Shown here one piece after another: positions 24,126 to 34,736 of a stretch of 64,000 nt of DNA. Position 1 is the first letter of the stretch. Every line of letters begins with the position of its first letter. The notes beneath the pieces are model-generated. The model saw only the letters and a list, made by a program, of their open reading frames with translations. It was not told where the DNA came from and ran no database searches. The DNA is from Rhabdophis nuchalis (taxonomy: Eukaryota; Chordata; Lepidosauria; Squamata; Natricidae). The position numbers and the translations under genes were made by a program. Location: the NCBI GenBank assembly GCA_039707465.1, contig CM077645.1, positions 149,291,503-149,355,502 on the forward strand, read 5' to 3'.

Positions 24126-24874
24126 GGAGTGGCTGAAAGAACAAGAACAAACAATTAATCCAGTCAAGGCACCCCAATCCCACCAGGGAAGAAACAATAT
24201 ACACTTTAAAACAAGAAGAAACTGGAACCTGGATTTGGCGCCAAAATCAGACCCAAAAGTCTCAGGCGTTGCAGATCTGCGCTGGAGTAGACCAGGGAAT
24301 GGCAACTGAATCTGCCAATCTCCCTGCAGCCGCTGGGAAGGATCTCTTCTGCTGCCCCAGGGGATCCTGTCCGGGACTCCCAGAACTAGAACCGCCCCAG
24401 GAACGAAGCAGCGGCGATCTGCGGAGAGGAGTCGGGCTGCGGCAGAAAAATGGCGGCAAGTTTAAAATGCGCGCCTTTTTTCCTTTGCGAACGGCCGCCT
24501 AAGCTCAAACCGGCACTGGGGAAACAACGGGCTGAAGAACCTCAGTAGAGGCTTCCCTAGGGAGGAAAAACCCCCGATAGTCAAGTTGGGGGGTCCTAAC
24601 TAGCTACCTAGCCCCCTTAGAAGCTTACCAGCAGCCGTGGCAAGCCCTCCCAGTGCCAAGCCGCTCCGCAGAAAAAGCGGGAAACGGCCGCGGTTTGAAC
24701 AGCCCGCTCCGCGCAACGAAGACAACGAAGACAGGAACTAAAACAAAAAATCACCTATCTAACACAACTACACACAAAAATAACAACAAAGGCTACACTA
24801 ACTCACTGCTGGGGAGGTCAGATTGCTGGCAAAGGACTGCAGACTCCCCAGACGCGTCCGATAAGGGCGACTGA

Positions 24875-24990
24875 GTTTTTAGAACTGGCCCTATGCAGAG
24901 GCAAGAGGCGTGGCTACACATCAAAGTGAAACTCAGTCCAATGGGCAGCAAGCTGAGGATAACCGCGTTTGGACACTCCAAGCAGCATCT
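24875..24990 (-). repeat. DIRS right inverted terminal repeat
   Basis: Starts 'gtttttagaactggcc' and continues as the reverse complement of 19097-19210. The element ends a few bases further at 'aggagaat' (24998). This is the 5' end of the element's coding strand. Confidence 0.92.
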
Positions 24991-25119
24991 AGGAGAATCT
25001 TAAGTTACTTACACCTGCACTTTTTCTGGCCAATACATAGGGTCTAGCTGGCCTCTTCCGTCCCCTCACTTTCTATTATTAGCCACTGTGACTTCTAATG
25101 GAAAAAGGCATTGAAGTTA

Positions 25120-25980
25120 TACAATACAATAGCAGAATTGGAAGGGACCTTGTAGGTCTTCTAGTCCAACCCCCTGCGTGGGCAGGAACCTTATACCATT
25201 TCAGACAAATGGCTATCTAACATCTTTTTAAAGACTTCCAGGGTTGGGGCATTCACAACTTCTGGAGGCAAGCTGTTCCAGAGGTTAATTGTTCTAACTG
25301 TCAGGAAATTTCTCCTTAGTTCTAAGTTGCTTCTCTCCTTGATTAGTTTCCACCCATTGCTTCTTGTCCTGCCCCCAGGTGCCTTGGAGAATAGTTTGAC
25401 TCCCTCTTCTTTGTGGCACCCTCTGAGATATCGGAACACTGCTATCATGTCTCCCCTGGTCGTTCTCTTCATCAAACTAGACATACCCAGCTCCTGCAGC
25501 CGTTCTTCATATGTTTTAGTCTCCAGTTCCCTAATCATCTTGGTTGCTCTTCTCTGCACTCTTTCCAGAGTCTCCATGTCTTTTCTACATCGTGGCGACC
25601 AAAACTGTATGCAGTATTCCAAGTGTGGCCTTACCAAGGCACTATACAGTGGCATTAACACTTCACGTGATCTAGATTCTATCCCTCTGTTTATGCAGCC
25701 TAGAACTGTGTTGGCTTTTTTGGCAGCTGCTGCACACTGCTGGCTCATATTCAAATGGTTGTCCACTAGGATTCCTAGATCCCTCTCACAGTTGCTACTA
25801 TTGAGCAAGGTACCACCTATACTGTACTTGTGCATTTGGTTTTTCTTGCCTATATGTAGGACCTTACTTTTTTCACAATTGAATTTCATTTTATTAGATA
25901 GTGCCCAATGTTCAAGTTTGTCTAGATCCTTCTGTATCTTAAGCCTATCTTCTGGAGTGTTGGCTATTCCTGCGATTACA
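25120..25980 (-). mobile_element. CR1-type LINE 3' end, 5'-truncated
   Basis: Minus-strand copy. 3' tail of ATTGT-type units at 25120-25130, followed on the + strand by 'gcagaattggaagggacct' and 'tctagtccaaccccctgc', the characteristic CR1 3' UTR of amniotes. Shorter copies of the same end are at 52743-53008 and 57657-58083. Confidence 0.9.
25191..25889 (-). pseudogene. CR1 reverse transcriptase C-terminus
   Basis: 232 open codons: MKFNCEKSKVLHIGKKNQMH, then DLGILVDNHLNMSQQCAAAA, LVRPHLEYCIQFWSP, LERVQRRATKMIREL, and the end RTINLWNSLPPEVVNAP. This is the thumb and C-terminal region of CR1 ORF2. The catalytic RT core and endonuclease are missing through 5' truncation, so it is a dead fragment despite being open. 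Confidence 0.9.
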
Positions 25981-26937
25981 GTATTTATGTACCTCTATGG
26001 TTTAATTGCTGATTTAATTATTGCATATACAATTACCTGATTGTCTAGTAAACATTATTAGTGTTTTGAAGATGGAATAAAAACTAACAAGAACTAATGT
26101 TTAGAATGAAACAAAGGGAAAAAGGAAGAAAAGAGCAAAGATGCAAAGCAAATCTCTGCAAGAGTACAAAAAACAAAGAAAAGAAAAAAAGAATTCTAAA
26201 AATGATTTTCAATTTTCTTTTGGAACAGTTATAAGTGTAAATATAAATTAACTCTTACTGTTATGTCTACAACACTGTTTACATTTTTCTATAATCTATT
26301 ATTTTTCTTCCAATCATCAAAACTATGTATCATAACTTCATTTTTTTCTGTTTCCTGCAAAAAGGCAATAAGGGCTTTCCAGTCATCATTATTAAACTTA
26401 GAAATGATCTATCTTTAATTAAAGAATCATTTTGGTCATGTCAGCAAGTTCCATCATCTTCAACATCTATTGCTCCATTGTGGGTCAAGTCAATGTTTTG
26501 TATATAATAGTTTTGCTACAGTTGTCATATATAAAAACAAAATTCCATAATTTTTTCTCATTTGCTTATCCCTGAATCCCAAAAGACAAATATCTGGTTT
26601 CAATTGTATATGAATCTTTAAAAATCTTCTGTGTTTATATGTAATTGAGTCCAAATTTTTTTGGCTTTTTTACACGTCTACCAAGAATGATAAAATGTCC
26701 TTTTTTGTTGATTACATTTCCAGCATAAGTTTGAAGAACCTTTATACATTCTAGATAGGTTTTCCGGTGACATGTACCAATAATGCATCATTTTATAAAA
26801 ATTATCTTTAAGACCATAACATAGTGTAAATATCAGTCCTTTTAACTACATATGCTCTCACTGTTCCATTTATATATTAATATAACATTACCTGATCGAG
26901 ATATGTGGCAATATATTGCTACCTTAGTTTTGTTATT

Positions 26938-27170
26938 GGAAAATATACCCTGCTTCCCCGAAAATAAGACCTCCCCGGATAATAAGCCCAATCGGGCTTT
27001 TGCGTGCATACGCTAAAATAATCCCTCCCTGAAAATATTGTAACACAGCAGCAACTATGAGGTGACCACGCTAGCTGCCTCCTGTACCTCAAAAATAATA
27101 CCTCCACGAAAATAAGGCAAAGCACTTGTTTTGGGGGTCAAAAGAAAATAAGACCCTGTCATTTCCTTTC
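26938..27170. repeat. Dispersed repeat with 'gaaaataagacc' motifs
   Basis: Contains 'cttccccgaaaataagacct' near the left end and 'gaaaataagaccctgtc' near the right, plus two further 'aaaataa.accTcc' units between. This looks like a known kind of squamate dispersed repeat, but no inverted termini or target duplication were found, so the class is open. Confidence 0.4.
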
Positions 27171-27175
27171 ATTTC

Positions 27176-27226
27176 CGTCATCATCCAATCAGAACTGATG
27201 AAGCTTCTTGAATGAGAAGCGAAACG
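27176..27226 (+). ncRNA. Hammerhead-ribozyme-like motif (Penelope-type)
   Basis: Elements in order: CGTC (27176-27179, stem III 5' strand, U and cleavage-site C), 15 nt for a short or degenerate stem I, CTGATGA (27195-27201), stem II arms GCTTCT (27203-27208) and AGAAGC (27215-27220), then GAAA (27221-27224) and CG closing stem III. This is the complete conserved core of a type I hammerhead. Such motifs are known in terminal repeats of Penelope-like retroelements. Stem I pairing is weak, so activity is unproven. Confidence 0.65.
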
Positions 27227-28969
27227 TGTTCAGGGAAAAACAAAAAAAAGTCCAGTTGACTTTTGAAAAATAACCATGACCTGGATGATGGAGAATCTCC
27301 ATAACTATTCATGCAATGGATTCTTGTATTTATATTTCATCAGTAGTAGTACCAAATCTCTTTCAAATGTAATTTAAAATCCTGTGTTGCTATACCCTTG
27401 TTTACAGTTCCAAACAGTACTGCCTTGAAAATACTTAGGGGCTATGCATTGTGCTACACAATAGAGCAAATTGTCACTGCTGGTGTTTTTGTGCCTGCAA
27501 CATTTCCAGAAGCAAAAAGCAGTCCCAGAAGCAAAAAACCCCCCAAAAACAAAAAAAACACCCTTTCTACCAATGAAGGTGTGGATTGATCTTGTTTTAA
27601 GTTTTCACTAAATTATTTTATTTCTTACCATTAAAGCAGGAAACTTTTCTTTCTCCATTGCTCTCTTTCTCCTCCCCCTCCCCCTTCAATGATTGCTTCT
27701 GGAGAGAAAGAGTAGAATCTAGGTGACAGTGAAGGAAATAAACATTACTTTGAGTTTTTATTTCTAAAGTCTGCATTTATTGTTTGCAACACGTAACAAC
27801 TTTGCTTTTTTTCTTTTTTTTTTTTTAAGCAGGAATATGCAGTAAACAGGAAAGCTTTCTGCTCAGAATTCCAGAAAACCAGCTGTGTTCAGTCTGATTT
27901 CTTCTTTTTTTTTTTTGCTCTGAATTGTGACCTAAATGCTGTGTGACTACTCAAAGCTGCCAGTTCTTAGTTTTTTTCAGGATCTTATCAGTTTGCCCAG
28001 TTAGTTTAGAGTAAGATGAAAGTGGGATAATAGTCCTGGCATCTTTATAGTGTGTCTATCAACAGTGAGGTGACTTAAAATGCAGTATGAATTGCATGTT
28101 GCCTTACAAAGTACTCGTACATTAAATGGTTTTTAGCCAACCAGCCTTGGCAATATCTGTAAACCAGTAGTAGTGATTATTTTCCCTGATCAGAAACAGC
28201 AAAACTCTTTTTTCATTAGAATCCACAATTGCCGCACTGGAAATAACCCGTTGTATTCTTTCTTTGATATGATAAACAGTAACATTGCTGAATCTCAGTA
28301 AAAAAACAAGATTGTGAGGCCTTGTTTTTTTATATTGATTTTGTTGTTGTTGTTATTCCTTTGAGTCATTCTTGAACAGAACTCCATTTCCCAGTTTGTA
28401 GTCTTGCACCTTAACCTTTTCACCACATCTTTTCCTCCCATTTGAAGGAATAGACAGATACCTAATATTGTAAGCATGAGCGCTTTGGGTGCAGTTTTTA
28501 AATCAGGCTGAGTGTCTGTCTGAGAGAGAGTATAAGTGCTGATGAATGTGCATGACTGAAGATTCACAGGAATCACAGTTTCCCTAGTCTCAAGCAACAC
28601 TCACTACTATACGATAGTGATAAAGAGTGGAAAACTGTAGCTTTAATCTGTCTTTCTAGGATGTCATCTGTAGATAGCGGAAGATCTGCATGCAAAGTCG
28701 GCTCTTTTAAGACTGGTGGACTTCAACTCCCAGAATTCCCCAGCCAGCTAGGGCAGTGGTGGGCAAACTCATTAGTCAATAGAGCCAAATATCAACAGTA
28801 CCACGATTGAAATTTCTTTTGAGAGCCAAAAGGTGTGGCCTGTTCTATGGGAGTGGCTCAGTAGTCATGTGACCGGGTGGGAGTGGCCAACTTGGAAAAT
28901 GTGGTGAAACTCATTTAATGACGGTCCTGCTTAGCAACCAAAATTTTGTGCTCAATTGTGATCATAAGT

Positions 28970-29048
<79 letters not shown>

Positions 29049-29130
29049 CTTTCTTTCTTTCTCTTTCTTTTTCTCTGTCTCTCTCCCACTTTCTTTTTCT
29101 TTCTATTTTTCTTTCTCTTTCTTTCTTTTT
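28970..29130. repeat. (CTTT)n microsatellite
   Basis: Pure CTTT to about 29047, then degenerate pyrimidine-rich sequence, inside the hAT element. It begins right after 'gtcataagtt', as at 7979. Confidence 0.95.
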
Positions 29131-29388
29131 GTCACTCTCTCTCTCTGTGTATCTGTCTCTCCCTCCTCCCTCCACCCATCTGTCACTCCGTGTGTGTGTG
29201 CGCGCGCGTGTGTGTATGTCTGATTCCTTCTCTCTCTCCCTCCCTCTCTCTGTTTGTCTTTCCCTCTCTCCCCCTCTGGCTCTCTCTGTCTGTCTCTCTG
29301 TGTTCAAGTCTCTCCCCCCCCCCCCCGGAAGCAGCGGAAAGCCCGGCATGCCAGCGAGCCAGGAGCGGGCGCGGAGAGGACTGAAGCA

Positions 29389-29725
29389 CCGCCCAGTCCG
29401 TCTGGGCGCCGCACGCCCACCTCCCTCCCAGCCCGTGTGCCGGGCAGCCCTGGAAAGTGCCCCTCGGTGCTCTCTGAGGGCAGCTGCTGCTGCTGCTGCT
29501 CCCGAGCCCCGCGACACGCAGTTCTCGCCGTCTTACGTCGCCCAGCAGACGCATCGGTCAGGACAGCCGGGCTGCTCGGACGGCGAGAACTGCGTGTCGT
29601 GGGGCTCGGGAGCAACAGCAGCAGCAACAGCCGCCCGCAGAGAGCACTGAGGGGCACTTTCCAGGGCTGCCCGGCACATGGGCTGGGAGGGAGGTGGGCG
29701 TGCGGCATCCAGACGGACTGGGCGG
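29389..29725. repeat. Long GC-rich inverted repeat
   Basis: Arms 29389-29532 and 29579-29725 (about 145 bp each) are near-complete reverse complements with a 46-bp spacer; the inner ends read 'gttctcgccgtc' and 'gacggcgagaac'. Very CpG-rich against the AT-rich intron. Confidence 0.92.
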
Positions 29726-30713
29726 CGCTTAGGGAGCCACAGCCTTCTGTCCTCCCCACGCCCGCCCGCACGCTGGGGGAGGAGGGAAGTGGGTGTGCGA
29801 CTCCCAGAGTCTGCCCGTGGCTGGGTGGAGAAAGAGCCGCACTTGAGGGGCCAAAGAGCCACTCCTGGCTCGCGAGCCGCGGTTTGCCGACCACTGAGCT
29901 AGGGGAATTCTGGGGAATTCTGGAAGTTGAAGTCCACCAGTCTTAAAATAGCCGACTTTGCAGACCCCTGGCCTACACTTTTTGATTGTGCGTTGTTTTT
30001 GAGACCAGAGATTTTAGGTTTTTGATTATGAAGAAGACAAATAGCAACTTTGATATTTCTGGCAGCTATGTTTGGTTGGGGGTGGGGGTAGGGGGAATCA
30101 AACAGGATTTTCTTTTATTGTATCATTTGCGGGATTATTCAATCTGTTTTACATATTTTTAACATACTGTCCCATTCATTTGTTTATATTTAAATCAGTT
30201 TATCAGATTTTTTTTTAAAAAGAAAAATATAAAAGCATATGGAGTCCAAATTTTGAAATAGTTCTCCAGTTGATAATAATTGGTTGATCTTAGCGATATT
30301 ATGAAAATTATGATAAAGGCAAAATGTATTCATATGAACTTTGTGCAGTTATAGTTGACATGTAATTAGTATAAATACTGTAACTAATAATATTGTGGAA
30401 ATAAATAAATTAACTTGAGGGCTGAGTGAGTATTGAGTTCCAGACTGTCTTGATATCACTGACATAAACATCAGCAGGGACTTCTCACAAATATCTGAAA
30501 TGGTGGTAATGATTGTAGGATCAAATGCCATAGTAAAAACTGTGCTCTTCTACAGGACTTTCAAACAGAAGAGCCCCTGATGACAGTTTTGGCTGCTATC
30601 AGGGGTGCAAGTGGACCTTGGAATGGTATTAGCATTGATAATAAAGTTGTATGCTTATTTTAGGTATCTATTGGCTATGACTGCAAGCTGCTTAGACTGT
30701 ATCCTTAAATATA

Positions 30714-31608
30714 CGAGGGTGATTCAATAAATAAGGTGAATTTTTCTGTATAAGGACTTTTAATAAAGATAGAAGCTTACTTTTTTTTTATTTTTTGTTT
30801 TACTACTTTTTCACATGGATTTAATTTCTTTTGCGGATTACAAAAAAACCTTGAGAGTTTTACCGATTAACAAAGGTGGCCGACCAAGAAGCATGCTCCA
30901 GGATTGAACAGCGGTCAGTTATCAGGTTATTGGTTGCTGAAGGGTGCAAACCCGTTGAAATTCATAGGAGAATGTCAACTGTGTATGGTGCCACATGTTT
31001 CAGCCAAAAAAATGTCTACAAGTGGGCTACATTGTTTAAAGAAGGACGGAGCAGTGTTGAGGATGAAGGCAGGCCTGGGAGGCCTACAGAAGTGAGGTCT
31101 CCTGAGGTGATCGAATCAATCAATGACCTCATTCAGTCTGACAGAAGGGTGACAGTGGATGACATTGCAAGGACTTTGAGCAATGTGCTGTTGGGACAGC
31201 ACACAAAATTGTCCATGATGACCTTGACTACTCGAAGATCAGCTGCAGGTGGGTGCCAAAGGCCTAACGGTGCAGACCATCAACGAGCTGGGCTGGGAAC
31301 TGCTCCCTCATCCCCCTTATAGCCCAGACCTTGCCCCTTCAGACTTTCACCTGTTTGGTCCCTTGAAAGCATTCACGAGAGGCACAAAGTTTGAAAGTGA
31401 CGATGAAGTCAAAAGTGTTGTGAGCGACTGGCTGAGATATCAGTCTAAAGATTTTTACGCTGAGGGAATACGGAAGCTTGTGCACAGATGGGAAAAGTGT
31501 GTGACAGTGCTGGGAGACTACGTTGAAAAATAAAAAAAAAAGTAAGCTTCTATCTGTATTAAAAGTCCTTATACAGAAAAAATCACCTTATTTATTGAAT
31601 CACCCTCG
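30714..31608 (+). mobile_element. Mariner transposon, internally deleted
   Basis: 895 bp between TA dinucleotides (30712-30713 and 31609-31610). The terminal inverted repeats of about 67 bp read CGAGGGTGATTCAATAAATA at the left and its complement at the right. Full mariners are ~1.3 kb, so about 400 bp of the interior is missing. Confidence 0.92.
30876..31533 (+). pseudogene. Mariner transposase, frameshifted and deleted
   Basis: N-terminal part from ATG 30876: MADQEACSRIEQRSVIRLLV, the helix-turn-helix region (VYKWATLFKEG) and the linker GRPGRP. After SDRRVTVDDIARTLS (about 31180) the frame is lost; the mariner block for H-K-I-V-H-D-D-L is still readable in another frame. The central catalytic region is deleted near 31255. 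The C-terminus resumes in a third frame with SPDLAPSDFHLFGPLK, holding the last catalytic Asp, and ends ...GDYVEK at 31533. Cannot encode an active transposase. Confidence 0.9.
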
Positions 31609-32937
31609 TATTAACTTTCAACCCATCTAGCTTCTGCTGCTAATCGCAAGTATCATGTAATTTCTTTAGCAAACTGTCTTTCAGTACTTGTTAGAACCGT
31701 GTGTCTGTTAAGTAATAGTATAAGAAAATGAATTATGTATAAACGGACAAAATATCAAACACCTGTTTCCATTGACACTAATTCAAAGAGTTTATGAAGT
31801 CTGTTTATTTCAATCTTTCAGTTTTGTTATTCAGCCAATACTCCAAATACTTAACACTTCTTGAACTTTCACAGTTTGACCAAACTTGTACAGCTTGCAA
31901 AGATCATCAAATGCCTCAGTCCTTGGAATGTTTGATTTAATGGCAATTAAGAAGTAGAAACGTTTTTTCTTTTAATTTTGGCAGTTTTAAAGAAATTGAG
32001 TCATTACAAACAAAAGGGAAAGAAACACATAGTCCTGTTTTGGAAAACAAAATGCTTTTAATATTCTCCTTATGGATTTTCCCCAAGCTGGACAGCTGTT
32101 GGTGGCTAAGTTCTCCATGTTGACAGCCTCAGCTCTTTGCCCTCAATATTTACTTTTTAATGAATTTATAAAAATATGACTGTATGTAAACTTACACTTT
32201 AATTTTACTTCAATTTGGAGGTTTTTGGATAAGCCTGAAACCAAAACAGAATTAGTCCAAATACTGAATATGAAAATGTGAATATATCAGAACATCCAGT
32301 CTTTCTTTCTCCCTCTTTCTTCATATCTGAACAGAGAAATATTATTTCTGTTGGAATCCACTGAGTCTTGTTAAATATCAACATGGAAGATTTTCTTCCA
32401 AACTTTTTTATTCAAGGATTGGGTTAAAGTTAGATATGTAGCTCAGTAACTTTTGGTGTAAGGTTTTATAGTAATTAGTACAAGTATAATCCAAGGGGTT
32501 AATTATAAATGAATGCTATGTATAAACTCCTCCTCCTAAATGCTCAAATATTACAGAATAACCAGTGTTTTATGAAGCTAAAATTACCTATGAAAATACT
32601 TTTGATGAGTAAGTGTAAAGGAACACAGAGATAAGATATGCAGAGATTAACAAATCACAAGTTCAGGGAAACAAGGCAGCATGAGAAAAAAAAACAACCT
32701 TAAAAAGTAGTTCTCTTTAGGTAAAGAGAAAAGAAAGGAGAAACACAGTCAGGCTTTCAGGATTGTGTTATTATAGTCCAGATCAATAAAGCAGATTTAA
32801 TATTTCTATGGTGTCACCTGTTCTAGATCAAAGAACTGACAATAAATTATAGGATGAAAAATATGGTCATCCTTTGGGTTTGAAAAGACACACTCTTCAG
32901 TTCCTCTATGGACACAGTTTGGAAGTACAGTCTAGCA

Positions 32938-32996
32938 CAGGGGTTCCCAAACTTGAAGTCCACAAGTCTTAAAGTTGCCAAGTTTGGGAACCCCTG
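32938..32996. mobile_element. 59-bp complete hAT miniature element
   Basis: Begins CAGGGGTTCCCAAACTT and ends AAGTTTGGGAACCCCTG, 17-bp perfect inverted repeats around a 25-bp centre. Flanked by a perfect 8-bp duplication GTCTAGCA (32930-32937, 32997-33004). Its centre 'gaagtccacaagtctta' is shared with palindromic repeats at 28.7/29.9 kb and 42.8 kb. Confidence 0.92.
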
Positions 32997-33571
32997 GTCT
33001 AGCACAACGAGAGCACTGGAAATCCATTGCTGTAATACCTATCAGTGTCATTTTGTGATGCTGCTCATGGTTTTCTATCAGGTTTTGGTGCTGCTCATCT
33101 ACAAGGCTGGTCGAATCTTCATAGCAGAAAGCTTGCTGGTGGGTTCTGCCGCAACTGCAGCTTCTAGTTTCCTTGAATAAATGTCTGAATGTCTGAATCA
33201 CTGAATGTCACAGTGATATAGGGTTCTTTCACAGCATCTTTTCTAGTGCTTGTGTGGCCAATCTCAGCGGTCTCTTCCCAAACTCTAGTACACTATAAGC
33301 AACTGGTGAGACACCCATTCTGACAACATGTCCTACCCAGCTCATCTGGGATTCAGTGCTGGTGAACTCCACATAATCCAAGACTTCTAGGTTTTCATCC
33401 CAATAAATAGAGCGGGTGGAACAAAGTGCACATTTCTCCAGTTCTTTGCTAATCTGTGGTACAGACTTCAGGACTCATAATCCTCAAGTTATGACCACAA
33501 TTGGGACTGGTATCTTGGTTGTTGAGTGGAACAGCCAATAGTAATAACACACAAACACACACACACACACA

Positions 33572-33760
33572 GTTCACAGTGCTTTAAGTGGTTTACAGAA
33601 TCAATTTACAAAGTCAGTTTACAGTCCCAACAATCTCTAGGTCCTCATTTTACTGACCTTGGAAGAATGGAAGTCTGAGCCAACCTTGATCCGTGAGAAT
33701 CAAACAGTCAGCAGAAGTAGGCTGCAGTACTGCATTCTAACCATTGTACCACCACATCTC
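33572..33760 (-). mobile_element. Sauria-type SINE
   Basis: On the minus strand: 'gtacaatggttagaatgcag' (box A region), 'gtttgattctca' (box B region), 'ctcagacttccattcttcc' and 'aaaatgaggac', then a 3' end 'taaagcactgtgaac' running into an AC repeat. This is the order of the squamate Sauria SINE, a tRNA-derived family mobilised by LINE machinery. Confidence 0.82.
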
Positions 33761-34296
33761 ATTAAGTAAGACATCCATGTATCTGTTTTTCTCCCAGGAC
33801 TCCCAGCAGTTGGAGTGATTAAGTGATCTTGTGAGTCATTAAGCAGCTGGAATCCTAGATAAGCTTAATCCAGTGGCGTAGAGAATGGCTACATCTGGAG
33901 ATCTCTTCTCTTGCAATGGATGGCCAGGACATCTTAAGTGTCTGTCCTGCTCTTAATGTTCCTCAATGCCTTCTGGGCCTGTCTTCTTGGTCACTGGACT
34001 GTTGGATCAGTCTTCTGCACTCAACCTGCCAGGAACAGATTTCACACACTGAGATAGACTATTGCATGTGTTACAGCTACTTGGAGCCATCAGAGAGAAC
34101 ATGCACCAGGTGGGAACCAAAGGACAACAGTCAAACCTAATTCAGCACAACAGGCCCCTCCACCAGAGCAGCTCATATATCCCACAGGATGGAAATAAAC
34201 ATGCATATGATGGAGATGTTTCAGTAGAAGAAAATATCTGGAGCTCAGGATTGGAGCTCTTGGTGTTCTCTGAAGTTGGTAGTTTGCTTGTAGACA

Positions 34297-34326
34297 TTTC
34301 ATTACCAAACTATGTAACATTATCAG
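34297..34326 (-). ncRNA. Degraded hammerhead-like core (Penelope-type)
   Basis: Minus strand: CTGATAA (should be CTGANGA; conserved G lost), a stem II with TGTTAC and GGTAAT, then GAAAT. Followed by 'gtctacaagcaaactaccaa', also seen at 56.2 and 36.7 kb. A relic of the same repeat, not expected to cleave. Confidence 0.5.
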
Positions 34327-34348
34327 TGTTAATGCCAAAAATTCCACA

Positions 34349-34736
34349 TAGGTAGTTGTTGATTTATGACCAGTTGCGACTCTTCTAAATTATGATGGGC
34401 CCCAAATAAAGACTTACAACCTGAATTTAAAGTTTGAATGTCTGTCCCCCCCCATGGTCATGTGACCACATTTTGGGCGCTAGGAAGCTGGTCTGAATTT
34501 ATGCCCATTTGCAGCATCCTCTGGTCACATCCACAATTTGCAACATTTTTGCCCAAAACTGGTATTTACTTCTGTTTTCTGGCAAAAATTGCCTCCATAG
34601 TGAACAATACTGTGTTAGCTTTGACCACTACCCCACCCCCCAAAATTGGGGGCAATCATGTGGTGACCTCCTTTACAACCATCAAAGTTTATGACAGAAA
34701 TTGGGCTTAATTGCGATTGTTAGTTGAGGATACCTA
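34349..34736 (+). mobile_element. TA-flanked MITE, copy 2 (divergent)
   Basis: Ends 'aggtagttgttgatttatg' and 'gttgaggatacct' are inverted variants of the termini at 63333-63712. About 388 bp, diverged; 'ggtcatgtgaccac' inside is shared. Confidence 0.65.

Larger units (their letters stand above)
19063..24998 (-). mobile_element. Complete DIRS-type (tyrosine recombinase) retrotransposon
   Basis: A ~5.94-kb GC-rich element, antisense to BMP6. Minus-strand order: leader, gag-like ORF, RT-RNaseH-methyltransferase ORF, tyrosine recombinase. Inverted terminal repeats of about 115 bp (19097-19210 and 24875-24990) bracket it. An internal complementary region (19308-19398), just after the recombinase stop, equals the reverse complement of the joined right and left ends. 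The trinucleotide AAT lies at 19060-19062 outside the left end and at 24996-24998 at the right end, with no target duplication. This is the DIRS1 architecture: replication through a circular intermediate and integration by a YR instead of an integrase. All main frames are open, so the copy looks young. Confidence 0.92.
28754..29896. mobile_element. Non-autonomous hAT element with perfect 8-bp TSD
   Basis: 1143 bp. Left end 'cagtggtgggcaaac', right end 'tttgccgaccactg', flanked by AGCTAGGG at 28746-28753 and 29897-29904. Contains a CTTT-rich tract (28970-29130) and a CpG-rich block with a long palindrome. No transposase recognised; the open frames are low-complexity readings of the repeat. It is inserted in the centre of another, older palindromic repeat (arms 28691-28741 and 29913-29964). 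Confidence 0.9.

Noticed and set aside
19440..24309. Plus-strand frames of 100-160 codons inside the DIRS element
   Set aside because: They lie opposite conserved gag, RT and YR coding sequence and show no recognisable motif.
19063..24998. An LTR retrotransposon or endogenous retrovirus
   Set aside because: There are no direct LTRs, no aspartic protease and no DDE integrase; inverted ends, an internal complementary region and a tyrosine recombinase identify DIRS.
28915..29650. Several 100-230 codon frames on both strands with Lys/Glu/Arg or Phe/Leu/Ser runs
   Set aside because: They are readings of the CTTT tract and the GC-rich palindrome inside a hAT element; opposite strands are equally open, which speaks for composition and not for coding.
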